Shown piece by piece: positions 24,983-33,679 of a stretch of 64,000 nucleotides of DNA. The DNA is taken from positions 62,001-126,000 of the forward strand of contig CAKUUD010000001.1 of NCBI GenBank assembly GCA_934692675.1. The letters are read 5' to 3'. Below the pieces are notes generated by a model that saw nothing but the letters and a program-made list of their open reading frames with translations, ran no database searches and was not told the origin of the DNA. Position numbers and translations under genes: made by a program. Every line of letters starts with the position of its first letter. The first letter of the stretch is position 1. The stretch comes from an uncultured Eubacteriales bacterium (GTDB taxonomy: Bacteria; Bacillota; Clostridia; Oscillospirales; Acutalibacteraceae).

Positions 24983-25798
24983 ATGAAATATAAAAAGCAA
25001 ACATCAGATAGAAAAAGATTTTGGCTTGGCATCGCGTCATGCGCAATGGTCGGCTTTGTAGCGTACGCCACATCGTACTTTTCGAGCGGACACGTTTTCG
25101 TCAATGAATATAAGGCAAAAAAATATGACGTCAAGGTCTACGATGTTTTCGATAGCAAAAAGGCCACTGGTTTATGGCCCAATAAAAAAACCGAAATGAA
25201 CCAAGACCTTGTAATTAAAAACGTCGGTAATGCTCCTGTCCTGCTCAGAATTAAGTATGTTGTAGGGGTTGCAGATAGAGAAACAGGAGAATATTCATAT
25301 TTGGATATGCCGGGTTACTCCTGGCTTAATCAGATAGTCGGGTCTTCCGATTATACCACCGTGCAAAACGAAGATAAGTTTTTATTCAATGGTGAAACCG
25401 GAGATAATATGGTAGAAGATTCCAACGATAAGATGGACGGATATTATTATTACAAAGGAATTTTAGGCCCCAATGAAAGCATCCAGCATCTTGACTCTGT
25501 TGCTGACGGCGCTGGTAATGATAATCTGGATTCATACGCCAGTGAGTATTTACACTCTGAAGGAAAAGAATGGAATAATTTGAGTTGGACTAACGAAGGT
25601 GACCATTTGATAGGTAAAAGAATGAACGCACATTTGTATCCAACGAAAAATGTTATAAGAATATACGTCGAAACTATTCAAGCAACGGACACAGCTTATA
25701 AGGATATAGGCGAAATTCCTGATAATGCCACAGCTTACGATATGCGAGCTTATTGGGATGCATTAGAAAAGGAAGACTCCACTGGGAATAATGGTTAA
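24983..25798 (+). CDS. SipW-dependent TasA/BsaA-like fibre protein 4
   Basis: The signal region KRFWLGIASCAMVGFVAYATSYFSS ends in the SipW pattern. The mature part includes MNQDLVIKNVGNAPVLLRIKYVV, YYYYKGILGPNESIQHLDSV and VIRIYVETIQATDTAY...MRAYWDAL. It starts 24 bases after gene 3 with AAAGGAGA. The loop between the core strands and the YYYKGIL block differs fully from that of its paralogs, pointing to variation of exposed surfaces. Confidence 0.86.
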   Translation: MKYKKQTSDRKRFWLGIASCAMVGFVAYATSYFSSGHVFVNEYKAKKYDVKVYDVFDSKKATGLWPNKKTEMNQDLVIKNVGNAPVLLRIKYVVGVADRETGEYSYLDMPGYSWLNQIVGSSDYTTVQNEDKFLFNGETGDNMVEDSNDKMDGYYYYKGILGPNESIQHLDSVADGAGNDNLDSYASEYLHSEGKEWNNLSWTNEGDHLIGKRMNAHLYPTKNVIRIYVETIQATDTAYKDIGEIPDNATAYDMRAYWDALEKEDSTGNNG

Positions 25799-25816
25799 AG
25801 AAAGGAGAGGTTATAA

Positions 25817-26686
25817 GTGAAATATAAGAAAAAAATGGAGCTTAGTAATAAACTTTTTTTAATAGGTCTGGGTTTACTCTCCGCTGTTGCCGTGGGTACT
25901 ACATTTGCTGCTACTCCACATGTTTCGACTTTAGGTTATTTTGATAACTTTTATGATTTCAAGGGTTACCACATTTATGCTGAAAACCTAGTTGATACTA
26001 ACGAGGCATCTTCTGCCGAAACAGGCAAAGAAATTAACGCTGATGCTATCATCGAGAACGCGGGCGATATCCCCGTTTTAGTCAGGATATCTTATCTGAA
26101 CGTACCGGCTGACAAAGTATTCACAAACAACGAAGACTGTGGTGCGATTGATAAAAGTAAACTTGTGGGTTTAGCAGGTAAAAATTTTGGAGAAGTAGAA
26201 ATTAAAGATGGAAACGGAAAAGGAACCGGGGTTGCGGACGGAACGATTCGAGATTATTACACAGGAGCTAATTGGAGTGTAAGATTTAAAAATTGTGATA
26301 AATTTGAATATTATCGTGGTGACGGCTGTTACTATTACAAAGGAATTTTGGGAGCAAGGCAGTCTATCCAACATTTGGATGGCGTTACTCTTACATCTGA
26401 AGTCGATTCCTCGGCCAAAGAACAAACTTTCTACAAAACCGGAGATTATGACACTACCGATTGGAAATCCGGAAGCGTTCCCAGTGGCTCAACTGAAACC
26501 GGCCGGAAAAGCGTAGTGACCTTTGGAAGTGCCGACCCGCTTAAACTTCATTTAGCCGTGGTTATAGAAACCATCCAAGCTACCGATACTAACTTTAACA
26601 CCATAGAAAAACTTCCCAATAATCCCACGGCTTCAACCATGCAAGGTTACTGGAACGATTTGTTGTCGTCACAATCAACTACCTAA
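25817..26686 (+). CDS. SipW-dependent TasA/BsaA-like fibre protein 5
   Basis: A GTG start follows AAAGGAGAGG. The hydrophobic region (NKLFLIGLGLLSAVAVGTTFAAT) is followed by HVSTLGYFDNFYDF, so the cleavage region is a little different from the ATxAYF form. The mature part keeps the blocks INADAIIENAGDIPVLVRISYL, CYYYKGILGARQSIQHLDGVT and LAVVIETIQATDTNF...MQGYWNDL. It is the longest of the closely related set (289 aa). Confidence 0.85.
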   Translation: MKYKKKMELSNKLFLIGLGLLSAVAVGTTFAATPHVSTLGYFDNFYDFKGYHIYAENLVDTNEASSAETGKEINADAIIENAGDIPVLVRISYLNVPADKVFTNNEDCGAIDKSKLVGLAGKNFGEVEIKDGNGKGTGVADGTIRDYYTGANWSVRFKNCDKFEYYRGDGCYYYKGILGARQSIQHLDGVTLTSEVDSSAKEQTFYKTGDYDTTDWKSGSVPSGSTETGRKSVVTFGSADPLKLHLAVVIETIQATDTNFNTIEKLPNNPTASTMQGYWNDLLSSQSTT

Positions 26687-26700
26687 AGGAGGGATACAAC

Positions 26701-27444
26701 GTGGAAAAAAAGAAATCGAAAACTTTTTTGGCTTGGTTAGCCTTGGGTGTCGGTGCATTGATAATCAGTACGATGGCGTATTTTTATTCCTCCCATAGTT
26801 TTGGCCCGAATACTTTCCGCGCGGCAAAATATTCCGTCACAACCCAGGAATTACTTGACGAAAGTGCCGCTCAAAATCTTGAGATTGGACAAGAGATCCC
26901 TGCAGAAATCAGTGTGACCAACAACGGTGAAGTCCCAATTATGGTTAGAATGCAATTTCTAATTGATGGTACAGCTGCAGATGTAAGAGATTCAGCTAAT
27001 ACACCCGGTTGGAAATTTAATATGGCTCCGTATACTGAAGGAAATTATTTAGCATATATCAAAGAACAGGGAACATTATATGACATACAAGTCATACCTC
27101 CAAAATCAGGAGAAACCGCAACAACTTGCAAATATTTAAAATCAATTACTTATCTTGGTAGTGATAATATAAAAAGTGAAGAAACGTCAGAGTACACTTC
27201 TGATAATTCCGATTGGAACAAGAATGACCCTAGTACAGCAACTTGGAGTGAAACCGAACCCACAACCGGTAAAACCGGAGAAAAGAAAACTTATAAAGCA
27301 AGCAAAGGTATGAATTTAAAAGTAAAGATTGAAACCATCCAAGCTACAGACGAAAATGGTAAAGAGATAACAATTCAAACTGGAGATAGTTCGCGTACTA
27401 TGCTGGCCTATTGGAATGCGCTCCTGACAGATTCAACAGGCTAA
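26701..27444 (+). CDS. SipW-dependent TasA/BsaA-like fibre protein 6
   Basis: A GTG start follows AAAGGAGGG. The signal region (FLAWLALGVGALIISTMAYFYSS) fits SipW processing. In the mature part are IPAEISVTNNGEVPIMVRMQFLI and the C-terminal LKVKIETIQATDENG...MLAYWNALL. The YYYKGIL block is degenerate (LYDIQVIPPKSGETATTCKYLKSITYL), so it is a more distant member. It lies 14 bases after gene 5. Confidence 0.84.
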   Translation: MEKKKSKTFLAWLALGVGALIISTMAYFYSSHSFGPNTFRAAKYSVTTQELLDESAAQNLEIGQEIPAEISVTNNGEVPIMVRMQFLIDGTAADVRDSANTPGWKFNMAPYTEGNYLAYIKEQGTLYDIQVIPPKSGETATTCKYLKSITYLGSDNIKSEETSEYTSDNSDWNKNDPSTATWSETEPTTGKTGEKKTYKASKGMNLKVKIETIQATDENGKEITIQTGDSSRTMLAYWNALLTDSTG

Positions 27445-27482
27445 ATTTATAAAAATAAAAATTAGAAAGAAGGGGATGCGGC

Positions 27483-28508
27483 GTGGAAAAGAACAAAGCA
27501 AAAGCTTGGCTGGCATTAATAATCCTGGGCTTCATTGGACTAATAACCGCCGGAACAATTGCTGAATTTTTTACCGAAACCATTGTACGAAATAAATTTT
27601 CTGCGGAACCTTACCGCGCTGACTTTTTTGAAGAGTTTGAAAGCCCTGACGATTGGTTGCCCGGCAGGACCACACCCAGTAAGGTTTTTGCCACAAACAG
27701 TGGTAGCGGCGACATAATCGTAAGATTGAAGTACGAAGAACAGTGGACTGCTGCTAATGGAAAGGTTTTGCCAAATGTTTTGGAGTATAAAGATGGAAAA
27801 TTTGTAGATGAAAACGGCGAAGATTACTCTGAGCACGTAGACATGAATTTAATTCCATCGCCGATACCCGAGGGCTACAAAATAGAGGTTGCTTTAAAAC
27901 TTTTCAGCGATTTGGTTTGCACTGAAGGCGATTCCAGGTCGGTAGATAATAAAACTTTTACTCAAAATGGTATCACTCAGGGCGAAGATATTGAGAATGG
28001 CGTCATATCTGCTCCTGCTACTCAAGACGAAACCACTTCCCAAGATGAGGGTGCTGATAATCAAGAAGATACTGATAATAATCAAGAAAATGTTACCCCT
28101 GAAGATATTGTTCGACCCGATACAGTTTGGATGTATGACGATTCAAATTCCGAAGGGTACTACTACTATCTTGAGGTCTTGAAAAAAGATGAAGTCACAA
28201 AAAATTTCCTGGAGGCTATTCAGTTTAATCCAGTAATGGATGTCCATCTAGTTGGCCTTGACCAAAATGGAGAATATAATGAAAGCTTATATTCAGATGG
28301 AAAATACAATGGATTTGTAGAAGACGGTAAGTATATTTTTAAATACGCCAGTGATGAATCAAGTTATGCTAACGCCCAGTATAAGTTAAGCATAACAATG
28401 GAATGTTTAAGTGCAGCCAAAGGTGCTATGGAGAATATTTGGGGATATAATAAATCTTTCCCTGATTCTTGTGCCTCGTCGATTTTGTATAAAAAATTAT
28501 CTGAATAA
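27483..28508 (+). CDS. SipW/TasA-type exported protein 7, divergent, with acidic insert (341 aa)
   Basis: A GTG start, with GAAGGGG upstream, opens MEKNKAKAWLALIILGFIGLITAGTIAEFFTET, a SipW-like signal. The TasA-type strand SGSGDIIVRLKYEEQW follows. An acidic Gln/Asp/Glu/Asn-rich insert (about 160-205, TQDETTSQDEGADNQEDTD) is unique to this member. The YYYYLEVLKKDEVTKNFLEAI block matches the YYYKGIL position, and the end (LSITMECLSAAKGA) replaces IETIQAT. It may be a minor or terminal subunit; this is inference. Confidence 0.8.
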   Translation: MEKNKAKAWLALIILGFIGLITAGTIAEFFTETIVRNKFSAEPYRADFFEEFESPDDWLPGRTTPSKVFATNSGSGDIIVRLKYEEQWTAANGKVLPNVLEYKDGKFVDENGEDYSEHVDMNLIPSPIPEGYKIEVALKLFSDLVCTEGDSRSVDNKTFTQNGITQGEDIENGVISAPATQDETTSQDEGADNQEDTDNNQENVTPEDIVRPDTVWMYDDSNSEGYYYYLEVLKKDEVTKNFLEAIQFNPVMDVHLVGLDQNGEYNESLYSDGKYNGFVEDGKYIFKYASDESSYANAQYKLSITMECLSAAKGAMENIWGYNKSFPDSCASSILYKKLSE

Positions 28509-28530
28509 TCAAAAGGAAGGGGATGTTTAA

Positions 28531-29238
28531 ATGATAAAGTTAAAAAAATTTATTCTTATTTCTTTGTTTCTTTTGATTTCGCTGCCTACGATTTTATTTA
28601 GTGTAAGTAGAAACAGCTTGAATTTCTATGAAAAAGATTCTAATCTTTATTATAGAACAAACAAATTTGATTCAGATTTGTTTTTGTATAAAGAAAATAT
28701 AAGACCCGGCAATAGCGTTTCGGGAGTATTGGATATCAATAACGAAACATCACATGAGTACAGCGTATATTTAAAATCCGTTCCTGCAAAAAGGTCGCCA
28801 AAGGTCGAAAATTTTCTTGAAAATATGAGCATTGTTGTTAAAAATGATGGGAAAATAGTAAATAAAGGTAATATGCTTGAAGAACTTGAGGGAGTATCAA
28901 CTGATAATTTATCAAATAATATTTATCTTGGAAAATATGATTCAGGCGATTCTACTTCGCTTTCCGTAACTGCACACCTTAGTCCTGACTATGTTCCTCC
29001 CGAAAAAGCAATAAGCACGTATGTTGATTGGAAATTTTATGCCAGCTTTGGCGATGATGAATTGATTGAAATAAAAAAAGATAATGGTGAAGAAGTTAAA
29101 GAGGCTCCGGATAAAGTCCTAAATCTGTTGTATTTTTCACTCTTGATTTTAATTGCGTTCCTGGGAATAATTGTAGAGATCAAAAAGAAAAAGGATAAAA
29201 GTAAAGAAAAAAATGAAGAAAATGAAAAATTTAATTAA
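28531..29238 (+). CDS. Exported, C-terminally membrane-anchored protein closing the fibre operon
   Basis: A signal peptide (FILISLFLLISLPTILFSVS) is followed by a beta-rich domain (about 25-185, NIRPGNSVSGVLDINNETSHEYSVYLKSV), a membrane helix (VLNLLYFSLLILIAFLGIIVEI, about 195-215) and a very basic tail (KKKKDKSKEKNEEN). It therefore sits outside with its C-terminus in the membrane, a plausible anchor for the fibre, much as TapA-like proteins tie TasA fibres in Bacillus. The link is by position and topology, not by sequence similarity. It starts 22 bases after gene 7 and is the last gene before a terminator. Confidence 0.78.
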   Translation: MIKLKKFILISLFLLISLPTILFSVSRNSLNFYEKDSNLYYRTNKFDSDLFLYKENIRPGNSVSGVLDINNETSHEYSVYLKSVPAKRSPKVENFLENMSIVVKNDGKIVNKGNMLEELEGVSTDNLSNNIYLGKYDSGDSTSLSVTAHLSPDYVPPEKAISTYVDWKFYASFGDDELIEIKKDNGEEVKEAPDKVLNLLYFSLLILIAFLGIIVEIKKKKDKSKEKNEENEKFN

Positions 29239-29245
29239 TAAAATT

Positions 29246-29265
29246 ACGCCCTGATTTTAGGGCGT
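29246..29265 (+). terminator. Terminator of the fibre operon
   Basis: ACGCCCT and AGGGCGT form a perfect 7-bp stem with a 6-base loop, followed by TTTTTATATG, seven bases after the last stop codon. Confidence 0.9.
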
Positions 29266-29728
29266 TTTTTATATGTAGATTGTGAGTTTTATATAATAAT
29301 TTTATGTGTATACCAGACGATTTAATTGTATAATTAAGTAAAAAATCATGCATAAAGCAGAATTTGGTATTATTTGGTTGATTTAATTTGTTTTTTGTCA
29401 TTCCTACAGTGTATAATTTTATATATGGTAAGGAAAGTAATTTTTTAATTTATGCAATGTTTCTTTAAAAACAAATTTTGTAATGATTTTTGGTCAGTCT
29501 AAAATAATAAAAAATATAGTTAGTAAGTATAACTTTAATAAATAGTGCCAAAAATGCCTATTTAGTGATGTACACTTACTATATTATTTGCCTATAATGT
29601 TAAAGGAGAATGAATATTATTGAAAAAAATAGTATCAATGTTTTTAATTTTGAATTAAATGGCAGAAGCGAACTTTCGCGATAACATACAGTTAGAAAAA
29701 TTAATAGGTTGGAGGAAGGTTTATAATA
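29266..29728. other. AT-rich intergenic region with a decayed leader-like frame
   Basis: No intact gene is seen. At 29603-29609 an AAAGGAGA site is followed by a TTG-initiated 12-codon frame (29620-29658) reading MKKIVSMFLILN. It looks like the beginning of a signal peptide cut short by a stop, with a TATAAT at 29593-29598 just before it. This may be the remnant of a lost exported-protein gene or simply leader DNA of the gene at 29729. Confidence 0.4.
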
Positions 29729-30328
29729 ATGAAGAGTAAAATACTATCTTTAATTCTAGTGGTTTCAATTTTTATTTCTTTTATTACAAAAGTTTCAGCA
29801 ATCGGATCTGAAAGTAGTTGCAGTAAGTGTTCTAAACCATGGATAGCACCAACCGCAGCAGTGGGAACAGTGGCAGCAACTATATATGTTGGATACAAAC
29901 TTTATGATCATCATTGTTTTAATAAAGTAGTAAATATTGATGGTACAAGTGATTATGGTGAAGATTTAGAATATTCTCGACCTGATCATGAAGCGAAACG
30001 CCAAATCTACCGAATTTTTGATAATGAACTTTCTCGCTGGAAGCGATATTTTAACAGTTCAGCCCCAATTAAAGCTACTTATGTGGCCAATGTGGCGAAT
30101 TGCCTTGTGAGTATTAGAAACTACTATCAACAAAGAGTGATAACGACTCCCGAGTTTGCCAAATTATATGATAAACTCTGGGATAAAATAGCTTATTTTC
30201 TCAGAATAATGGATACATATCGTGAAGTAAAAATAAGTGAATTGATAAAAGAGCTGCATGAAACCGAAGCATTAGTTGATGAAGCCACGGTTTTGATTGA
30301 TAATTTTGCATATGGCAAAAGGGATTGA
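29729..30328 (+). CDS. Exported or membrane protein of unknown function (199 aa)
   Basis: A signal peptide (KSKILSLILVVSIFISFITKVSA) is followed by a short Cys-containing segment (SSCSKCSKPW), a second hydrophobic stretch (IAPTAAVGTVAATIYVGYKLYD, about 39-60) and a helical, Tyr/Arg/Glu-rich domain (about 90-190). The ATG has a GGAGG site about 12 bases upstream. No family is recognised. It stands at the border between the fibre operon and the Rhs toxin region, so it may belong to the accessory DNA. Confidence 0.7.
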   Translation: MKSKILSLILVVSIFISFITKVSAIGSESSCSKCSKPWIAPTAAVGTVAATIYVGYKLYDHHCFNKVVNIDGTSDYGEDLEYSRPDHEAKRQIYRIFDNELSRWKRYFNSSAPIKATYVANVANCLVSIRNYYQQRVITTPEFAKLYDKLWDKIAYFLRIMDTYREVKISELIKELHETEALVDEATVLIDNFAYGKRD

Positions 30329-30693
30329 TTTATATAAAAGTAAGTGTATGATAGTGCGTACTTAAATTTTTATTCCAAAAATCCCGAAATAATAGTTCTA
30401 CTTTGGAATACACAACCTATGAAAATGATGACATAATAAAGCTTAGAATTTGGTAACCCATATTATATTCCGGTGCTACTATAAAATATATCCTTGCAGG
30501 GCTAAACTTGTAAGGATACTTTTTATCACATAGAAAAAGTTAAAAAGATTGTAAATCCCCCACATAACTTTAATTTTAAAAGTAACCCAATTTGTTTGAT
30601 GAAACTAGTGCAAATTACGGAGTCTTTATTTTAAACACATCTCCGATTTTAAATCCTAAAAAAAGCTTTAAAAGTTTTACAAGTCATATGTAA
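30329..30693. other. Intergenic region before the first Rhs module
   Basis: This 365-bp AT-rich stretch has no open frame of note. It holds a probable terminator (30489-30518). If an upstream Rhs N-terminal part ever lay here, it is no longer recognisable. Confidence 0.45.
30489..30518 (+). terminator. Probable terminator upstream of the Rhs modules
   Basis: TATCCTTGCA and TGTAAGGATA pair (one G-U) around a 10-base loop, followed by CTTTTTATC. Confidence 0.65.
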
Positions 30694-30738
30694 CAATGGC
30701 TTTTTGGTAATAATAGGCAGGCAAAAAGACTTGACGAA

Positions 30739-31812
30739 ATGAAAAAAACAGGGTATAATATTAATGTATCATTCAAGTATGATGATAAAGGTGTAAGGGT
30801 TCAGAAAACTGTAAATGAAGTTCAAACTGATTTTATAACGTCCGGAATCAAAATTCTTGCTCAGAAAACCGGTGACGATACAATAATTTGGCAAATCGAT
30901 GGCAATGGAAATACGGTTGGATTTAATTATAACGGTACGTCGTATCTCTATTTGAAGAATCTTCAAGGCGATATTATTGGAATTACAGACATTTTTGGAA
31001 ATGTAGTTGCAAAATACACATACGATTCTTGGGGCAGATTAATTTCAATAAAAGATGCAAGTGATGTAGATAAAACTACAGATACTAACTTTGTTGGTTA
31101 TATCAATCCTTTAAGATATCGTGGATATTACTACGATTCTGAAACCGGTCTTTACTACTTGAATGCAAGATACTATGATCCGGAAGTTGGCAGATTTATA
31201 AACGCCGATGAAACTCTAGCCGGAGGATATAACTTATTTGAGTATTGCTACGATAATCCGGTAAATTTTTCGGATTATCGTGGAAACAAACCTTGGGATA
31301 GATTTAATACGGTATGGGAAGCTTATTGGGACGCTGCTGTTTATTTACAAAATGATACATTCTCAGATACTGTAAGTAACGAACGTGCTACCATTATTAT
31401 TAGATTACAGAATACAGCTACTGGTACAGATTATTATACTTATCCAGATCCTGTAGTTGGTGTAGGTGGTTGTAGTGTCAATCCAACAACGTTAGTAAAA
31501 AATTATTTGCATTTATCTCCGGATCGTTTATTTTTGCATACGCATGGTAAATATGATTCAAGATATGATAATGAAGTTTTTTCATGTGATGTTGACGCAT
31601 TAACCGGAGTAGAAAGTGGGGATTTACCTGCATCTGAATATCTTAAAATACAATTGGGTCTTGTTACTCCAAAAGGAAACTCATGGCTATATGACGGAAG
31701 AAGTGGTACTAGAGGTGTCCCGCAAAAGTTTCCGCCTCCTCCTGGTGTAAATATACCTTATGACCCCAGATATAATGGTTTTATTGGCTTCTTTAAAAAA
31801 ATATTTGATTAG
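30739..31812 (+). CDS. Orphan Rhs C-terminal module with DUF4329-like toxin domain
   Basis: Residues 10-160 are the end of an Rhs/YD-repeat protein (VSFKYDDKGVRVQKT, LKNLQGDIIGITD, KYTYDSWGR) including the core motif LYYLNARYYDPEVGRFINADE. The frame is open back to 30694 with no start before the ATG at 30739, and no ribosome site precedes it, so this is a truncated orphan module rather than a complete Rhs protein. The C-terminal tip (about 185-357) has FLHTHGKYDSRYDNEVFSCDVD (H267, H269), a pattern of DUF4329/JAMM-like toxin tips. A small immunity-like gene follows 45 bases later. Expression as it stands is doubtful; it could be a recombination donor. Confidence 0.8.
   Translation: MKKTGYNINVSFKYDDKGVRVQKTVNEVQTDFITSGIKILAQKTGDDTIIWQIDGNGNTVGFNYNGTSYLYLKNLQGDIIGITDIFGNVVAKYTYDSWGRLISIKDASDVDKTTDTNFVGYINPLRYRGYYYDSETGLYYLNARYYDPEVGRFINADETLAGGYNLFEYCYDNPVNFSDYRGNKPWDRFNTVWEAYWDAAVYLQNDTFSDTVSNERATIIIRLQNTATGTDYYTYPDPVVGVGGCSVNPTTLVKNYLHLSPDRLFLHTHGKYDSRYDNEVFSCDVDALTGVESGDLPASEYLKIQLGLVTPKGNSWLYDGRSGTRGVPQKFPPPPGVNIPYDPRYNGFIGFFKKIFD
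31016..31199 (+). repeat. 184-bp Rhs-core direct repeat, copy 1
   Basis: This stretch, from TACGATTCTTGGGGCAG through the DPEVGRF codons, matches 32176-32359 at all but three positions. Copies are 1160 bp apart. Divergence is abrupt on both sides. Confidence 0.93.
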
Positions 31813-31857
31813 TGTTTAAGCAAAAAATTTAACTATAAAAGGAGAAAGTGATAAACT

Positions 31858-32136
31858 ATGTTTACATGGTTAATTAGTTTATTTTGGCAACCAATCAAAC
31901 CGGTTGAAACTCGTGATGAGGCTTTAAAGATAGGTCAATATGAAGTTCAGAAGAAATTTCCAGATGACTATAGTTCATGTGAGGTCAGTTTGTGGTATGA
32001 ATCAGAAACGGATTTATGGCACTTTAGGTATATCAAAAAACATGAACCGGATGAGATTATATTTGGTGGAATAATGCCTGGTGTAAATATTAGAAAATCA
32101 GATGGTAAAATTACCTACTTAAAAGGCCAGAAATAA
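31858..32136 (+). CDS. Small immunity-like protein paired with Rhs module 1 (92 aa)
   Basis: A 92-residue protein starts after AAAGGAGA. It has a hydrophobic N-terminus (MFTWLISLFW), then PVETRDEALKIGQYEVQKK and a closing strand GVNIRKSDGKITYLK. The same plan is found in the 111-residue protein after Rhs module 2 (PINTREAAVELGTKV... EIRINKSTGKVTS), so the two are related. In polymorphic toxin loci the gene right after the toxin codes for its immunity protein; that is the basis for the role. The fold cannot be named with certainty. Confidence 0.72.
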   Translation: MFTWLISLFWQPIKPVETRDEALKIGQYEVQKKFPDDYSSCEVSLWYESETDLWHFRYIKKHEPDEIIFGGIMPGVNIRKSDGKITYLKGQK

Positions 32137-32162
32137 TATGTTATGGTTGAGTGAAATATTAA

Positions 32163-32927
32163 CTTTTCCGAAAGCACACATACGATTCTTGGGGCAGATT
32201 AATTTCAATAAAAGATGCAAGTGATGTAGATAAAACTACAGATACTAACTTTGTTGGTTATATCAATCCTTTAAGATATCGTGGATATTACTATGACTCA
32301 GAAACCGGTCTTTACTACTTGAATGCAAGATACTATGATCCGGAAGTTGGCAGATTTATTAGTGCTGACGAAACGCTGGATGGTGGATACAATCTTTTTG
32401 CATATTGCTATAATAATCCGATACGTTTGATAGATTCAACGGGTTGTATGCCGGGTGACCAGTTTGATACTATAGGCCAAGCCGCAGAAGATTTCGGGAG
32501 ATGTTTTAATGGACCTTCTATAAATCTAAATAAAGAATTTGCTTCTGGTATATATGTGTTACCTAATGGTAAGTATAGTTATACAAATCCACAAATTGGG
32601 GGTAAGGCTGATCTTAATATAGAGTACGAGATGCATATTACTTTGAATGCGCCTTATTGCCTTGTTAACGGGCATTATTACCCTATGGTTGCGGCTATTC
32701 ATTCTCACGGTGCATATGTTTTAGGCGCTTCTAGCGATAATTTTTCTGGTGATGATATAGAAGCAGCAGACACAGGATTTATGCGACCGCTATATTTGGT
32801 TTCACCTAATGGCCATTTGCAAAGGTATGATAACTTAACGCACACGATTACAACCATATCGACCACGATGCCTCGCGACCCCAATTATGGTGAAGTTTGG
32901 TCGGGACTCAAAAGAATTTTTATTTAA
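32163..32927 (+). pseudogene. Start-less orphan Rhs C-terminal module 2 with DUF4329-like toxin domain
   Basis: The frame opens right after a stop at 32160 and begins abruptly inside the Rhs core (TYDSWGRLISIKDA). No ATG or GTG precedes the conserved core; only a TTG at 32319 within it is possible. It then reads through LYYLNARYYDPEVGRFISADE into a different tip (about the last 165 residues) with AIHSHGAYVLGASSDNFSGDDIEAAD (HSH at 32700-32708), the DUF4329/JAMM-like pattern. The tip is related to, but clearly different from, that of module 1. It looks like a displaced, silent toxin cassette that could be joined to an Rhs gene by recombination over the 184-bp repeat. The cognate immunity-like gene follows at 32955. 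Confidence 0.78.
32176..32359 (+). repeat. 184-bp Rhs-core direct repeat, copy 2
   Basis: Second copy of the repeat at 31016-31199; only three bases differ, all clustered where the codons for YYDSE lie. After it the protein stays similar (ADETL.GGYNLF.YC) while the DNA diverges strongly. Confidence 0.93.
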
Positions 32928-32954
32928 TATTCAAGGTAAAGGAGAAATTTATAT

Positions 32955-33290
32955 ATGTTAATAAAAGTTATTTCTTTTCTCGCAGGTATAGTAAATGTTG
33001 TGTGGATAAATTGGAATGCGACCCCAATTAATACACGAGAAGCAGCTGTGGAATTAGGCACTAAGGTAGCACATTCGCTGTACTCAAGTGTGGTGGATTT
33101 TGATTATTATTCTGTTGCGAAAGTTAAAGATATGGGTGAAGAGTGGTGCGTTTGTTTTGGCGCTCCTCCTATTCCACCAGTCGATATGGGCAACGGATTT
33201 TTCCGTTGCACAGCTATTCTTGGCGGTGGCCCTGAAATACGCATTAATAAGTCTACAGGTAAAGTAACATCTTGTATGTTGCAAAAATAA
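32955..33290 (+). CDS. Small immunity-like protein paired with Rhs module 2 (111 aa)
   Basis: The ribosome site AAAGGAGA precedes the ATG. A hydrophobic N-terminus (MLIKVISFLAGIVNVVWIN) leads into ATPINTREAAVELGTKVAHSL, then VAKVKDMGEEWCVCFGAPPIPP and EIRINKSTGKVTSC. It shares block order with the 92-aa protein at 31858, so each orphan toxin tip travels with its own member of one immunity family. Even though the toxin frame lacks a start, this gene looks intact, as expected if immunity is kept under selection. Confidence 0.72.
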   Translation: MLIKVISFLAGIVNVVWINWNATPINTREAAVELGTKVAHSLYSSVVDFDYYSVAKVKDMGEEWCVCFGAPPIPPVDMGNGFFRCTAILGGGPEIRINKSTGKVTSCMLQK

Positions 33291-33340
33291 AAACACATTT
33301 GAAATTCTTGCAGTTAGTTAAATTTAATGCAATAATACAA

Positions 33341-33378
33341 AAAATTATGCCCACCGAATTTTTGGTGGACATAATTTT
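33341..33378. terminator. Bidirectional terminator between the Rhs region and tRNA-Leu
   Basis: A 15-bp inverted repeat (AAAATTATGCCCACC / GGTGGACATAATTTT) has one mismatch on the plus strand, which becomes a G-U pair on the minus strand, and has T-rich flanks both ways. It can end the immunity-gene transcript and the tRNA-Leu transcript. Confidence 0.8.
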
Positions 33379-33511
33379 ATTTTGAAAAATAAATTAATAT
33401 CAAAAGATTACTAAAACGAATAAATAATAGAGGCCTGAAGACTAAGAACGCGAGCGTAAAAGAAAACAATTTATCTTTAGCTTTACACGCGAACTGCCTC
33501 CAGGCGTTATC

Positions 33512-33598
33512 TGGTGCGGATAACAGGAGTTGAACCTGCAAGAACTTGCGTTCACATGGACCTGAACCATGCGCGTCTGCCAATTCCGCCATATCCGC
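33512..33598 (-). tRNA. tRNA-Leu (anticodon CAG)
   Basis: The minus-strand sequence folds as a class II tRNA of 87 nt: acceptor GCGGATA / TATCCGC with discriminator A and encoded CCA, D arm with GGCAGACGC, anticodon stem CATGG / CCATG with loop TTCAGGT (CAG), a long variable arm and a GGTTCAACTCC T arm. It reads CUG codons. Confidence 0.96.
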
Positions 33599-33627
33599 AT
33601 TCTAGAGTTGATTATTTCACAAAAACG

Positions 33628-33656
33628 ATTCTATCATAAATTTTAGAAAATATCAA
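33628..33656 (-). promoter_or_regulatory. tRNA-Leu promoter
   Basis: On the minus strand a -35 TTGATA (33656-33651) and a -10 TAGAAT (33633-33628) are 17 bases apart, 30 bases before the tRNA 5' end. Confidence 0.7.
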
Positions 33657-33679
33657 CTCCATAAATTTATTTTTTGAAT

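Noticed and set aside
33377..33592. 71-codon minus-strand frame beginning MAELADAHGSGP
   Set aside because: It is the well-known false product of reading through a tRNA-Leu gene; the tRNA itself is convincing.
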